This document shows, piece after piece, positions 17,461 through 28,956 of a stretch of 64,000 nucleotides of DNA. Every line of letters starts with the position of its first letter. Position 1 is the stretch's first letter. A model generated the notes under the pieces. It was not told the origin of the DNA, ran no database searches, and was given only the letters and a program-made list of their open reading frames with translations. Both the position numbers and the translations under genes were made by a program. Origin of the DNA: Oricola sp. (GTDB lineage Bacteria > Pseudomonadota > Alphaproteobacteria > Rhizobiales > Rhizobiaceae); assembly GCF_022763245.1 (NCBI RefSeq), contig NZ_JALEGV010000041.1:186001-250000 (forward strand), in the 5' to 3' direction.

Positions 17461-18989
17461 TGGATATTCGCGCCGCGGAAATTTCCGCAATCCTTAAAGA
17501 CCAAATCAAGAATTTCGGACAGGAAGCGGAAGTCTCCGAAGTCGGTTCCGTTCTGTCGGTGGGTGACGGTATCGCCCGCGTCTACGGTCTGGACAACGTC
17601 CAGGCCGGTGAGATGGTCGAATTCCCCGGCGGCATTCGCGGCATGGCCCTGAACCTCGAAACCGACAATGTCGGCGTCGTGATCTTCGGTGCCGACCGTG
17701 ACATCAAGGAAGGCGACACCGTCAAGCGGACCGGCGCCATCGTGGACGTGCCGGTTGGCAAGGGCCTGCTCGGCCGCGTCGTCGACGCTCTCGGCAACCC
17801 GATCGACGGCAAGGGCCCGATCTATTACGAAAGCCGTTCGCGCGTCGACGTGAAGGCTCCCGGCATCATCCCCCGCAAGTCGGTGCATGAGCCGATGTCG
17901 ACCGGCCTGAAGGCCATCGACGCCCTGATCCCGGTCGGCCGCGGCCAGCGCGAGCTGGTCATCGGCGACCGCCAGACCGGCAAGACCGCGATCATTCTCG
18001 ACACCTTCCTGAACCAGAAGCCGATCCACGAGAACGGCCCTGAGAAGGACAAGCTCTACTGCGTCTACGTCGCCATCGGCCAGAAGCGTTCGACCGTCGC
18101 CCAGTTCGTGAAGGTGCTCGAAGAGCGCGGCGCGCTGGAATATTCGGTCGTCATCGCCGCGACCGCGTCCGACCCGGCTCCGATGCAGTATCTCGCACCG
18201 TTCGCCGGCTGCGCGATCGGCGAGTATTTCCGCGACAACGGCATGCATGCCTTGATCGGCTACGACGATCTGTCCAAGCAGGCCGTCGCCTACCGCCAGA
18301 TGTCCCTGCTGCTGCGCCGCCCGCCGGGCCGCGAAGCCTATCCGGGCGACGTCTTCTACCTTCACTCGCGCCTGCTTGAGCGCGCCGCGAAGCTGAACGA
18401 CGACCACGGCGCCGGTTCGCTGACCGCTCTGCCGGTCATCGAAACCCAAGGCAACGACGTCTCGGCCTTCATTCCGACCAACGTGATCTCGATCACCGAC
18501 GGCCAGATCTTCCTCGAGACCGACCTGTTCTTCCAGGGCATCCGTCCGGCCGTGAACGTCGGCCTGTCGGTGTCGCGCGTCGGCTCCTCGGCCCAGATCA
18601 AGGCGATGAAGCAGGTTGCAGGCTCGATCAAGGGCGAGCTGGCGCAGTACCGCGAGATGGCGGCCTTCGCGCAGTTCGGCTCCGACCTCGACGCCGCGAC
18701 GCAGCGCCTCCTCAACCGTGGCGCGCGCCTGACCGAACTCCTGAAGCAGCCGCAGTTCTCGCCGCTGAAGACGGAAGAGCAGGTCTCCGTGATCTACGCC
18801 GGCGTGAAGGGCTATCTCGACAAGCTGGCCGTCTCCGACGTCGGCAAGTTCGAACAGGGCCTGCTTGCCTATCTCCGCAGCGAAGGCAAGGACGTGCTGG
18901 AAGCGATCCGCACCGAGCAGAAGCTGTCCGACGAGATCGAAGCCAAGCTGAAGGCGCAGATCGACGCATTCGCGAAGACCTTCGCGTAA
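17460..18989 (+). CDS. atpA: ATP synthase F1 subunit alpha
   Basis: The 509-residue regulatory nucleotide-binding subunit of F1. Seen motifs are the beta-barrel start ([19 protein letters not shown]), Walker A GDRQTGKT at about 169-176, and the signature [17 protein letters not shown]. Length is normal. Together with AtpD it forms the alpha3beta3 ring that makes ATP. Second gene of the operon, with a TGATG junction to atpH. Confidence 0.98.
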   Translation: MDIRAAEISAILKDQIKNFGQEAEVSEVGSVLSVGDGIARVYGLDNVQAGEMVEFPGGIRGMALNLETDNVGVVIFGADRDIKEGDTVKRTGAIVDVPVGKGLLGRVVDALGNPIDGKGPIYYESRSRVDVKAPGIIPRKSVHEPMSTGLKAIDALIPVGRGQRELVIGDRQTGKTAIILDTFLNQKPIHENGPEKDKLYCVYVAIGQKRSTVAQFVKVLEERGALEYSVVIAATASDPAPMQYLAPFAGCAIGEYFRDNGMHALIGYDDLSKQAVAYRQMSLLLRRPPGREAYPGDVFYLHSRLLERAAKLNDDHGAGSLTALPVIETQGNDVSAFIPTNVISITDGQIFLETDLFFQGIRPAVNVGLSVSRVGSSAQIKAMKQVAGSIKGELAQYREMAAFAQFGSDLDAATQRLLNRGARLTELLKQPQFSPLKTEEQVSVIYAGVKGYLDKLAVSDVGKFEQGLLAYLRSEGKDVLEAIRTEQKLSDEIEAKLKAQIDAFAKTFA

Positions 18990-19025
18990 GGCACGGGCCG
19001 AAACTCAAACACGGAACGATCGGGC

Positions 19026-21361
<2,336 letters not shown>

Positions 21362-21393
21362 TCGACGCGGGGGACGGGAACGCCGGAACGATC

Positions 21394-21591
21394 ATGAACA
21401 ACCGACTGGTCACCATCGCCGAAATTGCCTTGGCCGGTGCCTTTGTCGGGTTCCTGATCGGACCGGACTCCCTGGATCAGTTCTTCGGCTGGACCTACTC
21501 CAACAGCGTCGCGTTCAACGTGGCCGCAGGAACCGCGATCGGCGTGGTTCTGGGGCTCGTCGCGGCGGTTATGCAACCACAGTCTGAGTGA
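21394..21591 (+). CDS. Small two-helix membrane protein inside the atp operon
   Basis: A 65-residue protein that I do not recognise. It has two glycine- and alanine-rich hydrophobic segments (about 7-24, IAEIALAGAFVGFLIG; and 39-60, VAFNVAAGTAIGVVLGLVAA) linked by a short acidic loop (PDSLDQFFGWTYSN), with a polar tail. It starts 32 bases after atpD and ends eight bases before the atpC ATG, all on the same strand, so it must be cotranscribed with F1 genes. The AtpI and zeta-subunit families do not fit its length or composition as far as I can tell. The ribosome-binding site is weak (GGAACGATC). Confidence 0.7.
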   Translation: MNNRLVTIAEIALAGAFVGFLIGPDSLDQFFGWTYSNSVAFNVAAGTAIGVVLGLVAAVMQPQSE

Positions 21592-21599
21592 GCGGACCC

Positions 21600-22007
21600 A
21601 TGGCTGACGCATTCAAATTCGAACTGGTTTCTCCGGAACGTCTTCTGGTTTCCGAGGACGTTCTCGAGGTCGTCGTGCCGGGGCAGGAAGGCTATTTCAC
21701 GGTCCTCGCCCAGCATGCGCCGGTGATGGCGACACTTCAGCCGGGCGTGGTCGAGGTGAAGAATGCCAGCGGACAGGCCGAGCGCTATTGCGTGTTCGGC
21801 GGCTTCATCGACATCATGCCGGATTCCTGCACCCTGCTCGCCGAATCGGCGGTCAATGTGAAGGATATCGACCGGGCCGAGATCGAGCAGCGCATCTCCG
21901 ACGCGCGTGAAGACGTCTCCGACGCCAGGGACGACGAGGGCCGCGCCAAGGCGCAGATGTATCTCGACCAGCTGACCACGCTGCAGGGTGCAATCCTTCC
22001 GGCCTGA
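21600..22007 (+). CDS. atpC: ATP synthase F1 subunit epsilon
   Basis: The 135-residue epsilon subunit, part of the rotor and able to inhibit ATP hydrolysis. It has the beta-sandwich start (FKFELVSPERLLVSEDVLEVVVPG) and the two-helix C-terminal domain (IDRAEIEQRISDAREDV). ATG 21600 is preferred; GTG 21588 overlaps the stop of the preceding small ORF and would add four residues. Last gene of the operon, followed by a strong terminator. Confidence 0.96.
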   Translation: MADAFKFELVSPERLLVSEDVLEVVVPGQEGYFTVLAQHAPVMATLQPGVVEVKNASGQAERYCVFGGFIDIMPDSCTLLAESAVNVKDIDRAEIEQRISDAREDVSDARDDEGRAKAQMYLDQLTTLQGAILPA

Positions 22008-22032
22008 GGCCCGCAGCGCAAAGCAAATGACG

Positions 22033-22065
22033 ACGGCTCGCGGTGACGCGGGCCGTTTTGCGTTT
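22033..22065 (+). terminator. Intrinsic terminator of the atp operon
   Basis: ACGGCTCGCG and CGCGGGCCGT pair over ten positions (one G-U) around GTGA, followed by TTTGCGTTTT. It lies 25 bases after atpC and abuts the stop of the opposing GNAT gene. Confidence 0.8.
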
Positions 22066-22566
22066 TCAGACGCCTTCGAACGCCTCGGCGTAGCGCACGT
22101 CGCCGCGATAGTCGGCAACGGCACCCGGCACCAGTTCCAGCGCCATGAAATGCGGCCCGGGATAGGGCGTTCCCACATGCTCCGCCAGGTCCGCCTTGAA
22201 GCCGAAACGGCCGTAATAGACCGGATCGCCGACCACGAAGATCGCATGCCAGTCTTCGTCACGCGCCTTGGCGATGGCGCGGTTGGTGAGTTCCGTGCCG
22301 ATGAGGAAATCGCGCCACTCCGGATCGACGCCGAGCGGGGCGAGCGCCAGCGCCCGTTCAGGGCCAACGAGCCGGCTCAGCAGGACATGGCCGACGATCA
22401 TGCCGTCGAGTTCCGCCACCATGGAGATGCACTCGAGCGGCCCGTCAAGCAACGCGTCGACCAGTTGGGCCTCTCCTTCGCCGCCGAATGCGCGGCGCTG
22501 AAGCGCAAGGATCGCGTAGCGGTCTTCCGGCTCGCATGGTCGAAACTTCGTCTTCTGCAAGATCAC
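22066..22566 (-). CDS. GNAT family N-acetyltransferase
   Basis: A 166-residue acetyltransferase fold protein of the YhbS-like kind: DRYAILALQRRAFGGEGE at the start, GMIVGHVLLSRLVG in strand 3-4, and YYGRFGFK near the C terminus. The acetyl-CoA loop (PEWRDFLIGTELTNRAI) is diverged from the RxxGxG/A pattern, having RDFLIG. Substrate unknown. It starts with GTG 22566, 43 bases after the racemase on the same strand, so it is probably the last gene of a yibQ-rppH-racemase-GNAT unit. Confidence 0.8.
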   Translation of the reverse strand: MILQKTKFRPCEPEDRYAILALQRRAFGGEGEAQLVDALLDGPLECISMVAELDGMIVGHVLLSRLVGPERALALAPLGVDPEWRDFLIGTELTNRAIAKARDEDWHAIFVVGDPVYYGRFGFKADLAEHVGTPYPGPHFMALELVPGAVADYRGDVRYAEAFEGV

Positions 22567-22609
22567 GGCTTATCCGCTCCTTCGGTTTCGCGCCGCCCGC
22601 TCGAGGGCG

Positions 22610-23326
22610 TCAGTCCTTCAACCCGATCAGTTCGCCCTGCAGCGCCAGCCCGACCGCAGCCTGCGCATGCAAAGCGGTCGTGTCGAACACGGGCAGGGGA
22701 GACGAATCGGCCGACACCAGCATGCCGATTTCCGTGCACCCGAGTATGACGGCCTCGCACCCAGACCACTTCAGGTGATCGATGATTTGCCGAAAACGGG
22801 CCGCGGACGTGTCGATCACGGTGCCGTGACACAGCTCATCGTAGATGATGCCGTGGATGTCGGCGCGTTCCTCCTCGTCGGGCACGACGACGTCGAAGTG
22901 ATAGCGGCTTTCGAGGCGGTGACGGTAGAACCGCTCCTCCATGGTGAAGCGGGTGGCCAGAAGGCCGATCCTGGTGTGTCCGGCCCGCTGCAGCGCGTCG
23001 CCCGTCGGGTCGGCGATATGCAGCATCGGCAGGCCGGACCCTTCCTCGATCTCGTCGGCGAGCTTGTGCATGGTGTTGGTGGCGAGCACGAGGAACGACG
23101 CGCCGCCGGCCTTCAGCGAGCGTCCGGCCTCAACGAGGATCCGGGCGCATTCGCCCCATTTGCCGTCATGCTGGCACCGCTGGATGTGTTCGAAATCGAC
23201 GGAGTGCATCAGGATCCGGGCGGAATGCAGGCCGCCGAGACTGCGGTTCGCCGCGCGGTTCATCTCGCGATAGTAGATCGCGGTCGATTCCCAGCTCATT
23301 CCGCCGAGCAGGCCGATCAGCATCAT
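22610..23326 (-). CDS. Aspartate/glutamate racemase family protein, YgeA-like
   Basis: The 238-residue protein belongs to the amino acid racemase family. In the usual two-cysteine enzymes both catalytic residues are Cys; here they are Thr83 (LATNTMHK) and Cys197 (LGCTEIG). E. coli YgeA, a broad L/D amino-acid racemase, has the same pair at the same numbers. So a low-specificity racemase is more likely than an aspartate racemase. It starts ATGATG, overlapping the rppH stop by four bases. Confidence 0.85.
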   Translation of the reverse strand: MMLIGLLGGMSWESTAIYYREMNRAANRSLGGLHSARILMHSVDFEHIQRCQHDGKWGECARILVEAGRSLKAGGASFLVLATNTMHKLADEIEEGSGLPMLHIADPTGDALQRAGHTRIGLLATRFTMEERFYRHRLESRYHFDVVVPDEEERADIHGIIYDELCHGTVIDTSAARFRQIIDHLKWSGCEAVILGCTEIGMLVSADSSPLPVFDTTALHAQAAVGLALQGELIGLKD

Positions 23327-23853
23327 GACGCCTCCGGCCCGGCAAGATGGCTGAATACGCGCACGACCTCTTCATAGACGCCACGTTTGAAGGGAACGAT
23401 CAACTCGGGCAGATCCGCCATCGGCAGCCAGGCCCACTCCTCGAATTCGCGCTCATGGCCGTCCGGCGGCGGGTCGATCTGGACCTCGCTCTCCAGGCCG
23501 GTGAAGCGAAAGGCGAACCATTTCTGGGTCTGGCCGCGATACTTCCCCTTCAGCCCGATGCCGATCATGTCTTCGGGCAGGTCGTAATTGATCCAGTCCG
23601 GCGCCTCGGCGATCAACTCGACCGACGCGATGCCGGTCTCCTCGTAGAGTTCCCGATACGCCGCCGGCAAGGGATCCTCGCCCTTGTCGATGCCGCCCTG
23701 GGGCATCTGCCAGAGCTTGGGATGGCCCGAATATTCGGTGTTGCCGTCCTTCGCCCGTTTGCCCGCCCAGACGAGGCCCCGATCGTTCAGCACCATGATG
23801 CCGACACAGGGCCGGTAGGGCAGGTCTTGCGCTTTGATCTTCTCTTTCCCCAT
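23323..23853 (-). CDS. rppH: RNA pyrophosphohydrolase RppH
   Basis: RppH removes pyrophosphate from the 5' end of mRNA and so opens it to decay. The 176-residue Nudix protein has the complete box from [20 protein letters not shown] to TG at about 52-72, and the RppH-type start ([13 protein letters not shown]) and [13 protein letters not shown] 23853 fits the family; the frame runs on upstream only over yibQ. It follows yibQ by eight bases and overlaps the racemase start. rppH next to a divergent deacetylase gene and ctpA is usual in Rhizobiales. Confidence 0.95.
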   Translation of the reverse strand: MGKEKIKAQDLPYRPCVGIMVLNDRGLVWAGKRAKDGNTEYSGHPKLWQMPQGGIDKGEDPLPAAYRELYEETGIASVELIAEAPDWINYDLPEDMIGIGLKGKYRGQTQKWFAFRFTGLESEVQIDPPPDGHEREFEEWAWLPMADLPELIVPFKRGVYEEVVRVFSHLAGPEAS

Positions 23854-23861
23854 GCTTCCCT

Positions 23862-25088
23862 CTATCGCGCCAGCGCCGAGATGCCGACGATCTCGAAGCC
23901 GCGTTTCTTGGCGCCGTTCGCCCAATCGGCGACGGCATCCACGGTCACTTCCAGCGCCGAACCGGTGCCGACGGCAAAGCCGTTCACCGCGGCGCGCTTT
24001 TCGAGCTCCTTCAGCCGATCGGTGATCGCGGCCGGATCGCGTGTCTCGTCCAACGTGACGTCTCCGGAGACATAAGGCACGTCGAGCGCGCTGGCGAGCG
24101 CCCCGAGTTTCTCGCCGCCGGCGGTTCCGTCGTTGAAATAGAGGAGGCCCCGCGCGCCGATCTCGCGCAGCACCGGCGCGATCGCGGCGTCGGCATTGCC
24201 GAACCGGCCGCCGAGATAATTCACGACACCGGTGTAGTTGGTGATCTGGGCGAGCGCCCAGCGCAGATTGTCCAGATTGGCCTCGGTGTCTGCCCCGACC
24301 GTCAGCGTGTGCGGACCCGGGTCGTTCGCCGGATAGCCGAAGGGTTCCATCGGCACCTGCAGGAGAAGTTCGTGGCCCTGCTTGCGTGCCTGCCGCATCC
24401 ACCGCGTCAGGCTGTTGCCCTCGGGCGAGAATGCGAGCGTCACTTCCGGCGGCAATGCCTCCAGGGCGTGCAAGGTGCCCGACTGCGACAGGCCGAGCCC
24501 GCCGATCACGATGGCGATGCGCTTGCCGCCGGCCTCCGACCAGGGGCGGGCATAGATGTCCATCGGCCGCCGACCCTCGTCGGTGCGAACCGGCAAGGGC
24601 CCCCAGGCGCTGTCCTCGATCGCCCCGTCATCCGGCAGATGCGCGATCTGGGCCGGCTGCCCGACCGATGCGGCGGCGGGATCGCGGATCACGATCACCT
24701 TGGGCCCGCCTTCGGAGACGCGGCCCTCCGGCATTGTCGGATCGGGTTCTGCGCGCACCGTCTCGGTCTCCGGCTGCGCGGCGTCCCGGCGTGGCTCGGC
24801 ATAGATCACCTCCACACCGGTGTCGTTGGCACGCTTCGGCGCGGACGCGGCCTCCGCGACGGCCGTTTGCGCGTTTGTCTCGGCGAGGCTGATTGACGCC
24901 GCGCGCGGCAGGGGAGCGCGCTCGAGAAAGGCGTAGGCGTTGAGCGTTGCGACGGTGGCGAAGATGGCGATGGCGGCGAAGGGAGCGCCGAAGGAGGGCT
25001 CTTTCCGGGGAGGGCGCGGGGATGACGAGCCCTTGCCGCCGGCAGGCTTCCTGCCGGTCTGTCCAAGGGGGGCGTTCAGGTCGGTCAT
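23862..25088 (-). CDS. Divergent polysaccharide deacetylase family protein (YibQ-like)
   Basis: A 408-residue protein with a cytoplasmic proline- and lysine-rich head, one membrane helix (about 37-54), a long low-complexity linker, and a C-terminal NodB-like barrel (about 190-405). Barrel motifs are [29 protein letters not shown] and [14 protein letters not shown], the wording of the DUF610/YibQ group. The usual metal-binding HxxxH is not evident, so catalysis is doubtful. The domain should lie in the periplasm. It is first in its unit, separated from ctpA by a terminator. Confidence 0.88.
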   Translation of the reverse strand: MTDLNAPLGQTGRKPAGGKGSSSPRPPRKEPSFGAPFAAIAIFATVATLNAYAFLERAPLPRAASISLAETNAQTAVAEAASAPKRANDTGVEVIYAEPRRDAAQPETETVRAEPDPTMPEGRVSEGGPKVIVIRDPAAASVGQPAQIAHLPDDGAIEDSAWGPLPVRTDEGRRPMDIYARPWSEAGGKRIAIVIGGLGLSQSGTLHALEALPPEVTLAFSPEGNSLTRWMRQARKQGHELLLQVPMEPFGYPANDPGPHTLTVGADTEANLDNLRWALAQITNYTGVVNYLGGRFGNADAAIAPVLREIGARGLLYFNDGTAGGEKLGALASALDVPYVSGDVTLDETRDPAAITDRLKELEKRAAVNGFAVGTGSALEVTVDAVADWANGAKKRGFEIVGISALAR

Positions 25089-25109
25089 CGTCGGGGTCCG
25101 CCGCGAATC

Positions 25110-25136
25110 AAAAAGGCCACCGGAAACGGTGGCCTT
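25110..25136 (-). terminator. Intrinsic terminator of the rsfS-ctpA unit
   Basis: AAGGCCACCG (25113-25122), loop GAAA, CGGTGGCCTT (25127-25136): a perfect ten-bp stem. On the minus strand it ends with a run of five T. It lies 52 bases after the ctpA stop. Confidence 0.85.
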
Positions 25137-25188
25137 TGTAGCATGTGTCCTCGGCCCTTTGGCAACGCTGGCCGGATGCGGGTCCGGC

Positions 25189-26511
25189 TCAGTTCGGCAG
25201 CGCCGTGGCCGGGTCCGGCGGGAAGGCCGGGTCGGTCTTCTCGCCGCGGATCAGCGCGAGCGCGAAGGCGAGCTGATCGTCTTCCTCGGGATCCTTCGGC
25301 ACATAGGCGATCGAGCCGGAGCCCTCTTCGTCTTCCTCGGCGCCGGTGATGTGGCCGCGCAAATCCGATTCGCCGCGCGACAGGTCACGGCCGAGCAGTT
25401 CCTCCGGAATGGTCTGGTTGACCTTGATGTCCGGCGTGATGCCCTTGCCCTGGATCGAGATGCCGGCCGGCGTGTAGTAGAGCGCCGTCGTCAGGCGCAG
25501 CGCGCCATTGTCGCCGAGCGGGATGATCGTCTGCACGGACCCCTTGCCGAAGGACTGGGTGCCGACCACGGTGGCGCGGCGGTGGTCCTGCAGGGCGCCG
25601 GCGACGATTTCCGATGCGCTCGCCGAGCCGCCATTGATCAGGACGATGACGGGCTTGCCGTTCGTCAGATCACCGGGACGGGCGGAATAGCGCCGCGTGT
25701 CGCGATCGTCGCGGCCGCGCGTGGAGACGACCAGACCCTTGTCCAGGAACGCGTCGGACACGTTGATCGCCTGGTCGAGCAGGCCGCCCGGATTGAGGCG
25801 CAGATCCAGCACGAAGCCCTTGAGCTTGTCCTCGCCGATTTCCTCGGTGAGCTTTTCGATGCCTTCCTGCAGGTTGTCGTAGGTCTGTTCGGTGAACGAG
25901 GTGACACGCAGGTAACCGACATCGCCCTCGGAGCGGAAGCGCACCGCCTGCATCTTGATGATGTCGCGGACGATCGTGATCGTCAGCGGCTTGTCGGCGC
26001 CCTCGCGCAGGATGGTCAGTTCGATCGGCGTGTTGACCGCGCCGCGCATGCGGTCGACGGCTTCTTCCAGCGACAGGCCGCGAACTTCCTCGCCGTCGAT
26101 CTCGGCGATCAGGTCACCGGCGAGGACCCCGGCTTTTTCGGCCGGCGTGCCGTACATCGGCGTGATCACCTTGACGAGTTCGTCTTCCATGGTGACCTCG
26201 ATGCCGAGCCCGCCGAACTCGCCCCGGGTCTGGGTGCGCATGTCGGCCGCGTCGTCGGCGTTGAGGAAGGACGAATGCGGATCAAGCGCGGTGAGCATGC
26301 CGTTGATGGCGCTCTCGATCAGCTCCTTGTCGCTCGGCTCTTCGACGTAATTGGCGCGAACCCGCTCGAAGATGTCGCCAAAGATCGAAAGCTGCTTGTA
26401 GGTGTCGCTTCCGGCGGCATTCGCCGGACCCACGCCATTGCCGGAGAATGCCAGCACTGAGGCGGCACCCATCAGGGCTCCCGCAAACAGCAACGATAAT
26501 TTGCGCATCAT
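25189..26511 (-). CDS. ctpA: S41 family C-terminal processing peptidase
   Basis: A 440-residue serine protease exported to the periplasm. A signal peptide covers about 1-32 (KLSLLFAGALMGAASVLAF). Then come the CTP N-terminal helices, a PDZ domain (about 85-160, GGLGIEVTMED...AGDLIAEIDG) and the catalytic domain with Ser in NGGSASASEIVAGAL and Lys in GTQSFGKGSVQ. CtpA-type enzymes trim envelope proteins, including peptidoglycan hydrolases. ATG 26511 is chosen because GGAAGGACGTGAG precedes it; ATG 26508 is the alternative. It begins four bases after envC, so a hydrolase activator and a processing protease are coupled. Confidence 0.95.
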   Translation of the reverse strand: MMRKLSLLFAGALMGAASVLAFSGNGVGPANAAGSDTYKQLSIFGDIFERVRANYVEEPSDKELIESAINGMLTALDPHSSFLNADDAADMRTQTRGEFGGLGIEVTMEDELVKVITPMYGTPAEKAGVLAGDLIAEIDGEEVRGLSLEEAVDRMRGAVNTPIELTILREGADKPLTITIVRDIIKMQAVRFRSEGDVGYLRVTSFTEQTYDNLQEGIEKLTEEIGEDKLKGFVLDLRLNPGGLLDQAINVSDAFLDKGLVVSTRGRDDRDTRRYSARPGDLTNGKPVIVLINGGSASASEIVAGALQDHRRATVVGTQSFGKGSVQTIIPLGDNGALRLTTALYYTPAGISIQGKGITPDIKVNQTIPEELLGRDLSRGESDLRGHITGAEEDEEGSGSIAYVPKDPEEDDQLAFALALIRGEKTDPAFPPDPATALPN

Positions 26512-26515
26512 GATC

Positions 26516-27826
26516 TCACGTCCTTCCGGATCCGGCATCTTCCCACCACGGGGCTGGGTCGACCGGCTCTTTGTTTCGCCTGAATTCTATATAGAGCGTC
26601 GGGTTCTCGTTTGCAGCAGCCGCAGCCGACACACTGGCCAAGTGAACCCTTCCCATCGTACCTATCGGCTCTCCGGCCAAAACGAACTGACCCTGCCCGA
26701 CATCGATACGCTCCATTCCGGCGAGCACCACATGATAGTCGTCTCCGACATTCAGGATCAAGAGTTGTCCGTAGGACCGGAACGGTCCGGCATAGAGAAC
26801 CCATCCGTCAGCCGGGGCGGTGACATAGGCGCCCGGCTCGGCATCGATCGTCTCTCCCTGCGCCCGGCTCCCGAGACCGTCATCATCGCCAAATGCGGTG
26901 ATTGTACGGCCAATGACCGGTTTGGCGAGCTTGTTGCGCAATTCGGAGAACGCGAAGGCCGGGGTGATTCGCGCGGTGGAAAGGTCCTGGTTTTCAGCGC
27001 GTTCGCGTCCTTCTTCCGCCCGGCGCTCCGCATCCAGCCGCGCGGCTTCAGCGGCCTGGCGCGCGGACTGGATCTCCTTTTCGATCGAGGCGATCAGGTC
27101 CTGGAGCGTCGCCGCCTGGTTGGCGAGTTCGGCCGCGCGCTTCTGTTCGGTGGCGAGATCCTCGGCCCGGCGGCTTTCCAGCGCCTTCTTCTGATCAAGC
27201 AAAAGTGACAGCCGGGTCTGTTCTTCCTTCTGCTCTGTCATCGTCTGGCGCAATTCCTCGCGCTCGGCCCGGAAGGTTTCCGTGAGCCGGTTGAGTTCCC
27301 TCAGATCCGCGATCAGCACCAGCGTTTCCTCGCGCATGTCGGGCACGACGGCACTCAACAGGATGGAACTGCGAACCGAAGACAGCGCGTCCTCCGGTCG
27401 CACCAGGATGGCCGGCGGCGGATTGAGCCCCATGCGCTGCAGCGCCGCCAGCACCTCGGCCAGAAGCGCGCGGCGCTCGTGCAGGCTGATGCGCACCGCG
27501 TCCGCCCTACGCCCCGTGGAGACGAGCCGTTCCTCGAGATCGCGCACGTCGCCCGCGAGTTTCTTCTCCGTCTTGGCGGCCTGGATGACGGCGGTGTTCA
27601 GCGAGGCGCGATCCTTGCGGATGCGGGCGACCTCCTCTTCCAGCTCCCGGCTGCGCTGTTCGGAGATGGCGTGTTCGCGCAGGATTTCGGCGAGATCGCC
27701 GGCATTCTGTTCGAGGCTCACGGCCAGCGCGTCGGGATCCGTCAGGCCGCCGCTCTCCTGCGCACCCGCCGGCACCACGGCAAGGCCGGCGATCAGCATC
27801 AGGGCAAGACGGGAACGAAGGCGCAT
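26516..27826 (-). CDS. envC: EnvC-like murein hydrolase activator
   Basis: The 436-residue protein has a signal peptide (1 to about 22, ending AGAQE), a long coiled coil (about 35-270, rich in E, K, R, A) and a C-terminal LytM/M23 domain (about 330-420, ITAFGDDDGLGSRAQGETID). The M23 metal ligands HxxxD and HxH are not intact (DDYHVVLAGM stands where the last His pair would be), which is typical of EnvC activators that switch on amidases during cell division rather than cut peptidoglycan. It lies between rlmH and ctpA in a conserved rhizobial order. Confidence 0.92.
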   Translation of the reverse strand: MRLRSRLALMLIAGLAVVPAGAQESGGLTDPDALAVSLEQNAGDLAEILREHAISEQRSRELEEEVARIRKDRASLNTAVIQAAKTEKKLAGDVRDLEERLVSTGRRADAVRISLHERRALLAEVLAALQRMGLNPPPAILVRPEDALSSVRSSILLSAVVPDMREETLVLIADLRELNRLTETFRAEREELRQTMTEQKEEQTRLSLLLDQKKALESRRAEDLATEQKRAAELANQAATLQDLIASIEKEIQSARQAAEAARLDAERRAEEGRERAENQDLSTARITPAFAFSELRNKLAKPVIGRTITAFGDDDGLGSRAQGETIDAEPGAYVTAPADGWVLYAGPFRSYGQLLILNVGDDYHVVLAGMERIDVGQGQFVLAGEPIGTMGRVHLASVSAAAAANENPTLYIEFRRNKEPVDPAPWWEDAGSGRT

Positions 27827-27926
27827 CGGGCGTCGGTTCGACGAATCGTTGGAAATCGGACGGCAACTCTAGCGGAGCGTGCCGGCAATGAAACCGGCAA
27901 AACCGGCCAGAACATGGCCTGGAGGC

Positions 27927-28412
27927 TCAATCGCGATGATAGGGATGGCCGGCAAGGATGGTGACGGCGCGGTAGAGCTGTTCGGCCAGCATGATGCGGG
28001 CAAGCTGATGCGGCCAGGTCAGTTCGCCGAAGGACAGCACGAGATCGGCGCGCTTGCGCAAATCCGGGTCGTGCCCGTCCGGTCCGCCGATGGCGAAGAT
28101 CGCGCGGCTGGTTCCGCCGTCGCGCCAGCCGGCGATGCGGTCTGAGAAATCTCGCGACGAGAGCGATTTGCCGCGTTCGTCGAGCAGGACCAGCACGGTG
28201 GACGGTTCCTGCGCGAGGGCTGCGCAACGGGCGCTTTCCTCGGCCTTGCGTTGCGCTGCGGTCTGCGCGCGGCTCTCGGTGATTTCCGTCAGGCCGTCAT
28301 AATCCAGGCCGAGCGCCCTGCCGGCCTTGGCCAGTCGGTCCGCATAACGCGACACAAGCTCAGCGTCAGGGCCGGATTTCATGCGGCCCACCGCAAATAT
28401 GGTCAATCGCAT
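27927..28412 (-). CDS. rlmH: 23S rRNA (pseudouridine(1915)-N3)-methyltransferase RlmH
   Basis: RlmH methylates pseudouridine 1915 in helix 69 of 23S rRNA. The 161-residue SPOUT enzyme has the VLLDERGKSLSSRDFSD block, the knot motif FAIGGPDGH, and the ending FGELTWPHQLARIMLAEQLYRA, then HPYHRD. It follows rsfS by 34 bases, the same order as in most bacteria. Confidence 0.96.
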   Translation of the reverse strand: MRLTIFAVGRMKSGPDAELVSRYADRLAKAGRALGLDYDGLTEITESRAQTAAQRKAEESARCAALAQEPSTVLVLLDERGKSLSSRDFSDRIAGWRDGGTSRAIFAIGGPDGHDPDLRKRADLVLSFGELTWPHQLARIMLAEQLYRAVTILAGHPYHRD

Positions 28413-28446
28413 CGCGCTTCAGAAGCGGGAGGGAGTACCCTTGACC

Positions 28447-28857
28447 CTAGTGAAGGGTGCCGGGGGCGTCCTCGGGCTCCTGCCAGATTTTCTCGAGCGC
28501 GTAGAAGTCGCGGACTTCCGGACGGAAGACATGCACGATCACGTCGCCGGCGTCGATCAGAACCCAGTCCGCAGCGGACAGGCCCTCGACCTTCGCGGTT
28601 CCCAGACCGGCTTCCTTCAACGCCCGCAGCAAATGATCCGCCACCGCGCCCACATGACGATGGGAACGGCCCGACGCGATCACCATGTAATCGGCCATCG
28701 CGGATTTGCCCTGGATGTTGATGGAGACGATGTCTTCGGCCTTGGAGTCGTCCAGACTTTCCATGACCAGTTCAAGTGCCCGGTCCGCGGCGTCTGTTTC
28801 GCCGATATCGGGCGTCGAAGGCGTGAGTTCGGCCTTCTTCAGAGTCGTTGTTCTCAA
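28447..28857 (-). CDS. rsfS: Ribosome silencing factor RsfS
   Basis: RsfS binds ribosomal protein uL14 and blocks subunit joining in starved cells. The core is clear: VMESLDDSKAEDIVSINIQGKS is followed by ADYMVIASGRSHRHVGA, then DWVLIDAGDVIVHVFRPE. I place the start at TTG 28857, preceded by AAAGGA with five bases between; it gives 136 residues. The frame is open up to GTG 28926, but a strong promoter (28917-28945) lies across that GTG, so the upstream codons would not be transcribed from it. First gene of rsfS-rlmH-envC-ctpA. Confidence 0.9.
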   Translation of the reverse strand: MRTTTLKKAELTPSTPDIGETDAADRALELVMESLDDSKAEDIVSINIQGKSAMADYMVIASGRSHRHVGAVADHLLRALKEAGLGTAKVEGLSAADWVLIDAGDVIVHVFRPEVRDFYALEKIWQEPEDAPGTLH

Positions 28858-28916
28858 AGGTTTCCTTTCAGTTCGGAACAAACGAGGGGAAGTGATTCGA
28901 CCTTCCCACACCACAA

Positions 28917-28945
28917 AGATAGTCACGCTGCCTTGACACTTTCAA
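28917..28945 (-). promoter_or_regulatory. Promoter of rsfS-rlmH-envC-ctpA
   Basis: On the minus strand: TTGAAA (28945-28940), exactly 17 bases, CTATCT (28922-28917). The predicted transcript begins near 28910, leaving about 53 bases before TTG 28857. It lies directly after the nadD stop. Confidence 0.65.
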
Positions 28946-28956
28946 GACAGGCCCGA

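Noticed and set aside
24940-26460. 506-codon open frame on the plus strand opposite ctpA
   Set aside because: Shadow frame; ctpA on the other strand has signal peptide, PDZ and catalytic residues.
28858-28926. Longer RsfS starting at GTG 28926
   Set aside because: The GTG lies inside the rsfS promoter, and the added residues do not resemble the family.
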